NCBI GenBank assembly: GCA_028290905.1
Contig: JAQGIW010000099.1
Span: 1-47,146 of the forward strand
Reading direction: 5' to 3'
From: Caulobacteraceae bacterium
GTDB lineage: Bacteria; Pseudomonadota; Alphaproteobacteria; Caulobacterales; Caulobacteraceae
DNA: 47,146 bases
The position numbers were made by a program, and so were the translations under genes. The notes below the pieces were generated by a model, which had not been told where the DNA came from, did not search any database, and saw nothing but the letters and a program-made list of their open reading frames with translations. Below, one piece after another: positions 1-7,179 of this stretch; position 1 is the stretch's first letter, and each line of letters begins with the position of its first letter.

Positions 1-1
1 G

Positions 2-1651
2 CCCCGCGCTCTGGACGACGAGATCCCCGATTCCGCCGACCCCGCCGAGCCCGCGGACGCCTCCGGGTTCTCCCTGGCGATCAAACCGCCCAAGACCACC
101 GTGCGCGCTTCCGAACGGGAACAGCGCGAGAGCCAGCCGAACCTGCCGTTCGGGGATCCGGGCTTCCGGCTGCCCGAACTGATCATGCTCACCAAGCCCA
201 AGCCCCGGGCCTCGGCCATCGACGAGGAAGCGCTGCGCCAGAACGCCCAGCTCCTCGAAACCGTACTCGCGGAGTACGGCGTCAGGGGCCAGATCGACCA
301 CATCCGCCCGGGCCCCGTGGTGACCCTCTATGAGCTGGCGCCTGCCCCAGGCGTGAAATCGGCCCGCGTGGTGGCCCTGTCGGACGACATCGCCCGCTCG
401 ATGAGCGTGGCGGCCTGCCGGGTGAGTGTCGTGTCCGGACGAAACGCCATCGGCATCGAGCTTCCCAACGCCCGCCGCGAGACGGTCTATCTGCGCGACC
501 TGCTATCGAGCACCGAATATGAGAAGGCGAGCCAGACCCTGCCGCTGGCGCTCGGCGAGACGATCGGCGGCGAGCCCTATGTCGCCGATCTCGCCAAGAT
601 GCCCCACCTGCTGATCGCCGGCACCACCGGCTCCGGGAAGTCGGTGGGCGTCAACGCCATGATCCTGTCGATCCTGTACCGTCTGCCGCCGGACAAGTGC
701 AAATTCATCATGATTGATCCGAAGATGCTGGAACTGTCCGTCTACGATGGCATCCCGCACCTGCTGGCCCCGGTGGTGACCGATCCCAAGAAGGCCATCG
801 TCGCCCTGAAGTGGACCGTCCGCGAGATGGAGGACCGCTACCGTCGCATGTCCAAGATCGGCGTGCGCAATATCGCGGGCTACAACGAGCGCGCCAACGA
901 GGCCCTGGCCCGGGGCGAGCATTTCGTCCGTACGGTGCAGACCGGCTTCAGCGAACAGGGCCGGCCGATCTTCGAGGAAGAGAAGCTGAGGCCTGAGCCG
1001 ATGCCGTATCTGGTCGTCGTCATCGACGAGGTGGCCGACCTGATGATGGTGGCCGGCAAGGACATCGAGGGGGCCGTCCAGCGGCTGGCTCAGATGGCCC
1101 GGGCCGCCGGCATACACCTGATCATGGCCACCCAGCGGCCATCGGTGGACGTGATCACCGGCACCATCAAGGCGAACTTCCCGACACGGATCAGCTTCCA
1201 GGTCACCTCCAAGATAGACTCGCGCACGATCATGGGCGAGCAGGGCGCCGAGCAGCTTCTGGGCATGGGCGACATGCTGTACATGGCCGGCGGCGGGCGG
1301 ATCACACGCCTGCACGGCCCCTATGTCGACGACGACGAGGTGTTCAAGGTCGCTGCCTTCCTGCGGGACCAGGGCGAGCCGCAGTACCTCGAGGACGTGA
1401 CCGCCCTCCCCGACGGCGAGGACGAGGAGGGGGCGCTCTCGGCCGACGACGCGGCCAGCGCCGACCTCTACGACCAGGCCGTGGCGGTGGTGACGCGCGA
1501 CCGCAAGGCGTCCACCAGCTACATCCAGCGCCGGCTGCAGATCGGCTACAATCGCGCCGCCTCGCTCATCGAGCGCATGGAGAAGGAGGGGGTGGTCGGC
1601 GTGGCCAACCACGCCGGAAAACGCGAGATCCTCGCGGGTCCGCCCCCATGA
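2..1651 (+). CDS. ftsK: DNA translocase FtsK, C-terminal part (5' end outside window)
   Basis: Septal DNA translocase that pumps chromosome termini across the closing division site and activates XerCD recombination at dif. The reading frame is open from the first bases of the window, so this is the C-terminal ~549 residues; the N-terminal membrane domain lies upstream. Seen directly: Walker A GTTGSGKS (nt 620-643), Walker B LVVVIDEVADLM (nt 1010-1045), and a C-terminal winged-helix gamma domain (the KOPS-reading domain, from about nt 1470, with YIQRRLQIGYNRAASLIERM). A GTG at 101 is an internal codon, since coding continues before it. The stop codon overlaps the lolA start (ATGA at 1648-1651), which suggests translational coupling. 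Confidence 0.96.
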   Translation, partial: PRALDDEIPDSADPAEPADASGFSLAIKPPKTTVRASEREQRESQPNLPFGDPGFRLPELIMLTKPKPRASAIDEEALRQNAQLLETVLAEYGVRGQIDHIRPGPVVTLYELAPAPGVKSARVVALSDDIARSMSVAACRVSVVSGRNAIGIELPNARRETVYLRDLLSSTEYEKASQTLPLALGETIGGEPYVADLAKMPHLLIAGTTGSGKSVGVNAMILSILYRLPPDKCKFIMIDPKMLELSVYDGIPHLLAPVVTDPKKAIVALKWTVREMEDRYRRMSKIGVRNIAGYNERANEALARGEHFVRTVQTGFSEQGRPIFEEEKLRPEPMPYLVVVIDEVADLMMVAGKDIEGAVQRLAQMARAAGIHLIMATQRPSVDVITGTIKANFPTRISFQVTSKIDSRTIMGEQGAEQLLGMGDMLYMAGGGRITRLHGPYVDDDEVFKVAAFLRDQGEPQYLEDVTALPDGEDEEGALSADDAASADLYDQAVAVVTRDRKASTSYIQRRLQIGYNRAASLIERMEKEGVVGVANHAGKREILAGPPP

Positions 1652-2310
1652 CCCTCCGCCGCCATGCGCTGCTGGGTTTGGCCCTCGCCGTGATCGCGCC
1701 ACGGGCGATCGCGGCCGCGCCCGAGACTCCCCCGCCCCAGCCGCCCCCCTCGCTGTCGAGCGAAGACTCGCGGGAGGTGGCGCGGATCGTCGACTATCTG
1801 CAGGGCCTGACCAGCGCTCGGAGCCGCTTCGTCCAGACCGACGCACGCGGCGCTCAGAGCGAGGGGATCTTCTATCTGCAACGGCCAGGTCGGGCGCGCT
1901 TCGAGTACGATCCGCCCTCGGGGCTCGTCATCGCCTCCGATGGGCGCAATGTCACCGTGGTCGACCGCCGCCTGAGGACAAAGCACGTCTATCCTCTGGC
2001 GTCGACGCCGCTGGCCCTCTTCCTTGCCCGGAACATCCGCCTTGATAAGGGCGTCGTCGTCCGTCAGGTCTCCCGTGACGGCGGAAACGTCACGGTGGTG
2101 GCGGAGGACGCCCGGGGCAAGGCGAAGGGCCAGATCGCCCTCACCTTGACGCAGTCGCCGCTGGCGCTCACCGGGTGGTCCGTCAAGGACGCGCGCGGCG
2201 GCGTGGTCAAGGTCCGCTTGGACGGCCTCACCCGCGCTGCGCCTCACGACCCCGGCTTCTTCGAACTTCCCAACCCTCGGACGACGCCTTATCCCGACGC
2301 CAGTCGATAG
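1648..2310 (+). CDS. lolA: Outer-membrane lipoprotein carrier protein LolA
   Basis: Periplasmic chaperone that takes lipoproteins released by LolCDE and carries them to the outer membrane. The 220-residue product has a signal peptide (about residues 1-23, ending AIAAA) followed by a proline-rich linker. The LolA fold then includes the conserved stretch RSRFVQTDARG, the YLQRPGRARFEYDPPSG segment typical of the family, and LVIASDGRNVTVVDRR. Its length matches the family. The start overlaps the ftsK stop by 4 bases, so the two are probably co-transcribed. The ftsK-lolA order is common in alphaproteobacteria. Confidence 0.9.
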   Translation: MTLRRHALLGLALAVIAPRAIAAAPETPPPQPPPSLSSEDSREVARIVDYLQGLTSARSRFVQTDARGAQSEGIFYLQRPGRARFEYDPPSGLVIASDGRNVTVVDRRLRTKHVYPLASTPLALFLARNIRLDKGVVVRQVSRDGGNVTVVAEDARGKAKGQIALTLTQSPLALTGWSVKDARGGVVKVRLDGLTRAAPHDPGFFELPNPRTTPYPDASR

Positions 2311-2321
2311 CGGGGAAAAGC

Positions 2322-3122
2322 GTGCGCCTGCGGATCGCCTCCTGGAATGTGAATTCCGTTCGCCTGCGGATCGATCAGGTCGCACGGTTCGCGGCCGAGC
2401 GGTCGCCTGACGTGCTCTGCCTGCAGGAGATCAAGTGCCAGGATGGGGAGTTTCCCGCCGAGGCCCTGGTCGAGGCCGGCTTTCCTCATGTGAAGATCAG
2501 GGGACAGAAGGGGTGGCACGGCGTCGCCATCGCCTCCCGCCTGCCCATCGAGGCGGCGCCCCCGCTCGACCTCTGCCGCGAAGGGCACGCCCGCTGCGTG
2601 TCTGGCGTCGTCGCCGGCATCGAGCTCCACAATCTCTACATTCCGGCCGGCGGTGATGTCCCCGACCGAGCCAGCCGGAAGTTCGACCATAAGCTGGACT
2701 TCTACGAGCGGCTCACCGCCGAGATGGCGCGGCGCCGGCCCAACGCGCCCCTGGTCCTCGCCGGCGACCTGAACGTGGCGCCCGGCGAGCACGACGTCTG
2801 GAACCACCGTTTCATGTCCAAGGTGGTCAGCCATACGCCTGTCGAGGTGGCCGCCATGGAGGCGCTCCAGAACAGCCTCGGCTTCATCGATCTGGTCCGT
2901 GAGGCGGCGCCCGAACCGGCTAAGCTGTTTTCCTGGTGGAGCTACCGCGCCGCGGACTTCCGGGCCTCCAATCGCGGCCTGAGACTGGACCACATCTGGA
3001 TCACCCCCGGCCTCCGCGCCGCCGCCGCCCGATCCGGCGCGTCCCCGAGGATCCACGACGACGTGCGCGCCTGGGAACGCCCCAGCGACCACGCGCCGGT
3101 CACCATCGATTTGGAGGTGTGA
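2322..3122 (+). CDS. xthA: Exodeoxyribonuclease III (AP endonuclease)
   Basis: Base-excision-repair nuclease that cuts at abasic sites and has 3'-5' exonuclease and 3'-phosphatase activity. The 266-residue product has the exonuclease-endonuclease-phosphatase fold: N-terminal ASWNVNSVR, the metal-binding Glu in LCLQEIKCQ, the GDLNVAP motif and C-terminal SDHAPVT with the catalytic His. I chose the GTG at 2322 because homology (RLRIASWNVNS) begins immediately after it. The frame stays open further upstream into lolA, but that part does not resemble the family. It follows lolA by 11 bases and probably belongs to the ftsK-lolA operon. Confidence 0.93.
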   Translation: MRLRIASWNVNSVRLRIDQVARFAAERSPDVLCLQEIKCQDGEFPAEALVEAGFPHVKIRGQKGWHGVAIASRLPIEAAPPLDLCREGHARCVSGVVAGIELHNLYIPAGGDVPDRASRKFDHKLDFYERLTAEMARRRPNAPLVLAGDLNVAPGEHDVWNHRFMSKVVSHTPVEVAAMEALQNSLGFIDLVREAAPEPAKLFSWWSYRAADFRASNRGLRLDHIWITPGLRAAAARSGASPRIHDDVRAWERPSDHAPVTIDLEV

Positions 3123-3135
3123 CATCCCAAATCCG

Positions 3136-3256
3136 CTCATCGCCGTGAAAGCAGGGACCCAGCGCTTTCCAGGAATACGCATGTGGCGAATCGGGCCCCT
3201 GGCGATATGCACGCCTGGACGGACAGCGCTGGGCCCCCGCGCCCGCGGGGATTGAG
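3136..3256. repeat. Imperfect long inverted repeat between convergent genes
   Basis: A left arm (3136-3166) and right arm (3225-3256) of about 31 bases are imperfectly complementary; both contain CCCAGCGCT in opposite orientation (3158-3166 and 3225-3233). They enclose a 58-base centre. The arms resemble the dispersed GAAAGCxGGGACCCAG palindromes known from Caulobacterales and sphingomonads. The element fills the gap between exonuclease III and cenR, which converge, so its hairpin could also act as a bidirectional terminator. That role is inferred. Confidence 0.55.
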
Positions 3257-3267
3257 CGGTTGGGCCC

Positions 3268-3954
3268 TCAAGGCGCCAAGCGGTAGCCGCCGGCTTCGGT
3301 GATCAGGAGGCGGGCGTGGCCGGGGTCGGGCTCGATCTTCTGCCGCAGCCGGTAGACGTGCGTCTCCAGCGTGTGCGTGGTCACCCCGGCGTTGTAGCCC
3401 CACACCTCGGCCAGGAGTTCCTCGCGCGTCACCGGCTTTTCGCCGGCGCGATAGAGATATTTCAGGATGTTGGCTTCCTTGTCGGTCAGCCGCAGCTTGC
3501 GGTTCTTCGGGTCGACCAGCACCCGGGCGGCCGGGTGGAACTCGTAGGGACCGACCTTGAACACCACCTCTTCGGACTGTTCGTGGGCGCGCAGCTGAGC
3601 GCGAACGCGCGCGAGCAACACCGTGAACCGGAACGGCTTGGTGACATAGTCGCTGGCCCCCGCCTCCAACCCCATGATGGTGTCGGCCTCGCTGTCGGCC
3701 GCGGTGAGCATGATCACCGGGGCCGTCACGCCGGATTCGCGCAGCAGTTGGCAGACCTCTCGGCCGTTGCGGTCGGGCAGGTCGAGATCCAGCAGCACCA
3801 GATCGGGCCGCTGTTCGGCGGCGGCCTTGAGGCCGTCGGCCGCGGTCGCCGCCCCCACCGTGGCGAACTCCGAATGCTGTTCGAGTTGTTCGCGGAGGAG
3901 GTCCCGCAGGTCATCGTCGTCGTCGATGATCAGAATGGTCTTGAGTTGCGCCAT
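3268..3954 (-). CDS. cenR: OmpR-type response regulator, CenR-like
   Basis: Two-component response regulator of 228 residues. The receiver domain (about 1-120) has the acidic pocket DDDDD near residues 11-15, phospho-acceptor Asp56 in LLDLDLP and the conserved Lys in TKPF. A winged-helix OmpR/PhoB DNA-binding domain follows (about 130-228; LTDKEANILKYL, THTLETHVYRLRQKIE). In C. crescentus the essential cell-envelope regulator CenR, partner of CenK, is coded near the origin and has this form; I assign the symbol on that context and overall likeness. No histidine kinase lies next to it. It is divergent from the L,D-transpeptidase gene across 60 bases, which fits a link to the envelope. Confidence 0.82.
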   Translation of the reverse strand: MAQLKTILIIDDDDDLRDLLREQLEQHSEFATVGAATAADGLKAAAEQRPDLVLLDLDLPDRNGREVCQLLRESGVTAPVIMLTAADSEADTIMGLEAGASDYVTKPFRFTVLLARVRAQLRAHEQSEEVVFKVGPYEFHPAARVLVDPKNRKLRLTDKEANILKYLYRAGEKPVTREELLAEVWGYNAGVTTHTLETHVYRLRQKIEPDPGHARLLITEAGGYRLAP

Positions 3955-4014
3955 AGTCCCCTACATGCACCCTTTGCGGCGGGAACGCCAAGCAGGGCGG
4001 TTTGGTAACGGGCG

Positions 4015-4530
4015 ATGATGTTTTCCGTTTCCCCGGAGGGACGGCTGAGCCTGGAAGGCCGCGAGCTGCGATGCGCGCTCGGCCGCGGGGGCGTGTGTCC
4101 CGCCGCCGACAAGCGCGAGGGCGACGGCGCGACGCCGGCCGGGGTCTGGCCCCTGCGGAGCGTGCTCTGGCGGCCCGATCGCGTGCCCGCGCCCGCATCG
4201 CGCCTGCCGGTGCGGGCGATCGATCCGGATGACGGCTGGTGCGACGCCCCCCTGGACCCCGCCTACAACCGTCCGGTCCGCCTGCCTTATCGCGCCAGCG
4301 CGGAGCGGATGTGGCGGGAGGACGGTGTCTACGACCTTGTCGTGGTGCTCGGCTACAACGACTCTCCGGTCGTCTCGGGCGCAGGCTCGGCCATCTTCAT
4401 GCACGTGGCGCGCCCGGGATACGCCGCCACCGAGGGCTGCATCGCCCTGGCCCTGGACGATCTCGTCGCGCTGGTGGGGGCCGCCGCCCCGGGCGACGCC
4501 GTACGCGTGGCGACTCAGGGCGACGGGTGA
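4015..4530 (+). CDS. L,D-transpeptidase family (YkuD domain) protein
   Basis: Small 171-residue protein of the ErfK/YbiS/YcfS/YnhG (YkuD) family, whose members use a catalytic cysteine to make 3-3 peptidoglycan crosslinks or attach proteins to the wall. The active-site signature is present as a His in SAIFMHVARPGY followed by ATEGCIAL, with the nucleophile Cys. The N-terminal half carries the GATPAGVWPL segment typical of the fold. Two in-frame ATGs (4015, 4018) are possible starts. No signal peptide is visible, which is odd for an enzyme acting on the wall and leaves its location and substrate open. It is divergent from cenR. Confidence 0.82.
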   Translation: MMFSVSPEGRLSLEGRELRCALGRGGVCPAADKREGDGATPAGVWPLRSVLWRPDRVPAPASRLPVRAIDPDDGWCDAPLDPAYNRPVRLPYRASAERMWREDGVYDLVVVLGYNDSPVVSGAGSAIFMHVARPGYAATEGCIALALDDLVALVGAAAPGDAVRVATQGDG

Positions 4531-5225
4531 GCGGCCCGCGGACCGAACAGCGCCGATCCGACCCGGACGGAGGTGGCGCCATGGCGTATGGCAACCTCGA
4601 AGTCTGCGCTCATGCCCATCGACAGGCGGCTGAGCCCGTTGCGGGCGCCGATCTTGGCCAGCAGGGCGAAGTGCGGGCCCGGCGGTTCCGCCTCCGGCGG
4701 GATGCACATCAACCCCTCGACGGCCAGGCCATAGTCGCCGCGGCATCGGGCGAGGAAGGCGTCCGCCTCCAAGGGCGCCACGCCGGCCTTCTGAGGCTCC
4801 TCCCCGGTGTTGACCTGGACATAAAGCCGCGGCGCGCGGGCCCCGCGCTGGACCTCGTGGGCAAGCCGCTCGGCGAGCCGCTCCCGATCCAGGGTCTCGA
4901 TGACATCGAAGAGGTCGAGCGCGGCGCGGACCTTGTTGGTTTGCAAGGGGCCGATCAGGCGAAGCTCGAGGCCGGGCGGGTTCTGGTCGGACCACCGGGC
5001 AGCCGCCTCCTGGACGCGATTCTCGCCGAACACGCGCTGGCCGGCGGTGAGGACCGGCTCGATCGCCTCCCATGGCTGCTGCTTGGAGACCGCCGTCAGG
5101 CTGACGTCGGCGGGCTCTCGTCCCGCCGCGACCGCCGCCGCGGCGATCCTGTCCCGGATCCGCCGCAGGGCCCCGGCAGCGTCAATTGGGGCGGCGTGCG
5201 CGGCGTCATGTGTGGCGCTGACCAT
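4515..5225 (-). CDS. YggS/PROSC-type pyridoxal-phosphate homeostasis protein
   Basis: PLP-binding protein of the YggS/PLPBP family, with an alanine-racemase-like TIM barrel but no known enzymatic reaction; it buffers free pyridoxal phosphate. The product has 236 residues. Seen: the PLP-lysine motif LTAVSKQQP with Lys48, FGENRVQEA, the phosphate-side segment LRLIGPLQTNKVR, and C-terminal LSMGMSADFEVAIRHGATSVRVGSALFG (given here as separate motifs LSMGMSADFE and GATSVRVGSALFG). Its 3' end overlaps the L,D-transpeptidase gene by 16 bases in convergent orientation. It is divergent from the ThiE-like gene, with only 5 bases between the two starts. Confidence 0.93.
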   Translation of the reverse strand: MVSATHDAAHAAPIDAAGALRRIRDRIAAAAVAAGREPADVSLTAVSKQQPWEAIEPVLTAGQRVFGENRVQEAAARWSDQNPPGLELRLIGPLQTNKVRAALDLFDVIETLDRERLAERLAHEVQRGARAPRLYVQVNTGEEPQKAGVAPLEADAFLARCRGDYGLAVEGLMCIPPEAEPPGPHFALLAKIGARNGLSRLSMGMSADFEVAIRHGATSVRVGSALFGPRAAHPSP

Positions 5226-5230
5226 TGGCG

Positions 5231-5860
5231 ATGACCGACCTCGATGCGCTGTGGCGCGCGGCGCGGAAGCTAGGCTCCCGGCGCCGTTCGCGGAAGACCC
5301 TGCCGCCGCTGCTATTCTTCACCGATCCCGCCCGGACGCCGTTCCCGGAACATGTCCTGGCCCAGCTGCCGCGCGGCTCGGCGATCGTCTTCCGCGCCTT
5401 CGGCGATCCTGACGCCCTCGCGAAGGCCCGGCGCCTGGCGCAGTTCGCCCGGCGCCGAGGCGTATGGTTCTTCGTCGGGGCGGACGTGAACCTCGCCATC
5501 CGCGCCCGGGCTGACGGCGTGCATCTGCCCGAGAGGCTGGCCCACCGCGGGGGCTGTAACCGGCGCCTCCGCCAGCGCTTCCTGCTGACCGCCGCCGCCC
5601 ACGGCCTGCCAGCCGCCCGGCTGGCGCGGCGGGCGGGGGTCGAGGCCATTGTGCTCTCGCCGGTTTTCCCCAGCGCCAGCCCGTCGGCGGGGCGTCCGCT
5701 GGGCGTGCGCAGGTTCGCAGTCCTCGTCCGCGCGGCCGGCGCGCCCTGCTACGCGCTGGGCGGCGTCAATGCGCACACTGTACGGGCGCTGTGGGGATCG
5801 GGAGCGGTGGGGGCGGCGGCGGTCGGCGCGCTGACGCAGGCTGGAACTCGCCGACCTTAG
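5231..5860 (+). CDS. Thiamine-phosphate-synthase family (ThiE/TenI-like) protein
   Basis: TIM-barrel protein of about 209 residues related to ThiE and TenI. It shows LPPLLFFTDPARTP at the N-terminus, ADGVHLPE (usually GxHxGQ in ThiE), the GVEAIVLSPVFPSASP segment that aligns with the ThiE pyrophosphate loop, and the closing PCYALGGVNAHTVRAL. The ThiE GQxDLP region is not well kept and no other thiamine gene is nearby, so a TenI-type or divergent role is as likely as true thiamine-phosphate synthesis. I prefer the ATG at 5231; an in-frame TTG lies 6 bases upstream. The 3' end overlaps ntrZ by 4 bases in convergent orientation. Confidence 0.75.
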   Translation: MTDLDALWRAARKLGSRRRSRKTLPPLLFFTDPARTPFPEHVLAQLPRGSAIVFRAFGDPDALAKARRLAQFARRRGVWFFVGADVNLAIRARADGVHLPERLAHRGGCNRRLRQRFLLTAAAHGLPAARLARRAGVEAIVLSPVFPSASPSAGRPLGVRRFAVLVRAAGAPCYALGGVNAHTVRALWGSGAVGAAAVGALTQAGTRRP

Positions 5861-6252
5861 AACTTGAAGGTCGTCTCGAGCCGAACCCGCGGCGCCGCGG
5901 GGCGCGGGTCGACTACATAGGGATCGACCTGGGGATTGGGAGCGAGGCTTACCGCGCCGCCGATATGCAGGCGGGGCGTAACCTTGAAATAGACGCCCGG
6001 CTGCACGTCCCGCCACTCGCTCAGCCTGTCGGTATGCTGTTCGACCCCGAGCTTGAGACCCCAGCGACCCTTGCGCGAGTCCCACTCGAGGGTGCGGCCC
6101 GTCGTGACCGGTCCCGGAACATCGTTCGGCGAGGCGAAATCATTGCCCACCAGCATGACGCCGGCCGCTTCAGGTTGCGCGCACGCCTGTCCGGCGGCCG
6201 CCACGAGGGCGGCTCCGAAGAGAGCAAGCACGATCAGCCTGGCCGACGACAT
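5857..6252 (-). CDS. ntrZ: NtrZ-family periplasmic protein
   Basis: Small exported protein of 131 residues with a signal peptide (about residues 1-25, ending GQACAQ). The mature part has the features I associate with the NtrZ family: TLEWDSRKGRWGLKLG, GVYFKVTPRLHIGGAVSLA, and a C-terminus of PRVRLETTFKF. In Caulobacter, NtrZ is described as a periplasmic protein that restrains the sensor kinase NtrY of the NtrYX system. No ntrYX genes are in the window. The terminal aromatic KF and alternating beta-strand pattern could also suggest a small outer-membrane-associated barrel piece, but the family resemblance is the better explanation. Confidence 0.72.
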   Translation of the reverse strand: MSSARLIVLALFGAALVAAAGQACAQPEAAGVMLVGNDFASPNDVPGPVTTGRTLEWDSRKGRWGLKLGVEQHTDRLSEWRDVQPGVYFKVTPRLHIGGAVSLAPNPQVDPYVVDPRPAAPRVRLETTFKF

Positions 6253-6414
6253 ACGGTACGTTATCCCCTGACGCCCTACACGCGCCCGTCACGCGATTTT
6301 AACTCATCGAGATAAAAGCTGGCGGGTGGCGCTCGTCAATGCGTCACCCCGCAGATTCGCGCGGCGCGGCGCGGATGTGTGCGCGCCTGTGGCGATTGGG
6401 CCACTCAATTGGGT

Positions 6415-6441
6415 TTGGCGCGAACGCGGGGATGTTATAGA
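6415..6441 (+). promoter_or_regulatory. Candidate housekeeping promoter for the DUF3576 lipoprotein gene
   Basis: TTGGCG at 6415-6420 resembles the alphaproteobacterial -35 TTGACG, and GTTATAGAC at 6434-6442 resembles the -10 GCTANAWC, with about 13 bases between them, within the 10-14 usual for Caulobacter sigma-73 promoters. It lies 60 bases before the gene, in the 240-base gap shared with divergent ntrZ. Inferred by eye only. Confidence 0.4.
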
Positions 6442-6501
6442 CGCGTGGCCCGAGGGCGACAGCAGCGCGGCGCCGGGAGCGCGAAAATCTAAGTGGAACC
6501 T

Positions 6502-6960
6502 ATGATTATGCCGTCTAACCATGCGTGGGTGTCGCGGGTGTCGAGAGCCTTGATCGTATCGCTGTGCCTGCTCTCGCTGGCGGCTTGCGGCGGCCGGGCC
6601 AACCACCATCTCGCACGCTCGACTCCTGCCGGGGCCATCGGGGTCAATGGCTATCTGTGGCGGGCGACCCTCGACACCCTGGCGTTCATGCCGCTGCAGT
6701 CGGCGGATCCCTACGGCGGCGTTGTGATCACCGACTGGTACGTCAATCCCGAGAAGCCGAACGAGCGCTTCAAGGCCACGGTCTACATCCTGGATTCCCG
6801 CCTGCGGGCCGACGGCCTGAACGTCACGGTCTTCAAGCAGGTGAGCGACGGCAACGGCGGCTGGGCGCCCGCGCCCACCGCGGATCAGACCTCGACGGAC
6901 ATCGAGAACGCGATCCTGACCAGGGCCCGGCAGCTTCGCCTGTCGAACCTGCGGAGCTAG
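6502..6960 (+). CDS. DUF3576 family lipoprotein
   Basis: Putative lipoprotein of 152 residues with an N-terminal hydrophobic segment and the lipobox LAAC (LLSLAACGG), followed by the DUF3576 domain: GVNGYLWRATLDTLAFMPL, GGVVITDWYVNP, RFKATVYILDSRLRADG and a C-terminal helix ENAILTRARQLRL. The family is widespread in alphaproteobacteria and has no established function; an envelope role is inferred from the lipid anchor. Starts at 6493 (GTG), 6502 (ATG) and 6508 (ATG) are all possible, and no clear ribosome-binding site decides between them. The TAG stop lies within the first bases of a dispersed palindromic repeat. Confidence 0.85.
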   Translation: MIMPSNHAWVSRVSRALIVSLCLLSLAACGGRANHHLARSTPAGAIGVNGYLWRATLDTLAFMPLQSADPYGGVVITDWYVNPEKPNERFKATVYILDSRLRADGLNVTVFKQVSDGNGGWAPAPTADQTSTDIENAILTRARQLRLSNLRS

Positions 6961-7109
6961 AGCGCGTTCCGAAAAGTGGAACCCGGTTTTCGGATGAAAC
7001 GCGCGCCAAAACAAAGGACCAGACGGGGCGATCTGATTCCGTCAGATCGCAACCTGCTCTAGAGCGCGTTCCGAAAGGTGGGACCCGGTTTTCGGATCGA
7101 AACGCGCGC
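6957..7109. repeat. Composite dispersed palindromic repeat, two units
   Basis: Two copies of AGAGCGCGTTCCGAAA..., at 6959-7006 and 7060-7109, each with nested stems: outer GCGCGTT/AACGCGC and inner CCGAAAA/TTTTCGG in the first copy. Between them is a perfect hairpin, GCGATCTGA-TTCCG-TCAGATCGC, at 7028-7050, then CTGCTCTAG. The copies differ at a few bases. This belongs to the alphaproteobacterial palindromic element family that starts and ends with CTAG. The stop codon of the preceding lipoprotein gene is the TAG of the first copy. The hairpins may also end or stabilise transcripts between this gene and leuS. Confidence 0.8.
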
Positions 7110-7179
7110 TAAATCAAGAAGATAGCCCCGGGGTCGCCCCACGGGGGAGGCATGGAGTTCCTGAGGAGTCCGCAACCCG

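Noticed and set aside
503-1846. Long open frame opposite ftsK and lolA (447 codons)
   Set aside because: It is the antisense shadow of a well-supported ftsK/lolA reading, in a genome where high G+C opens all frames.
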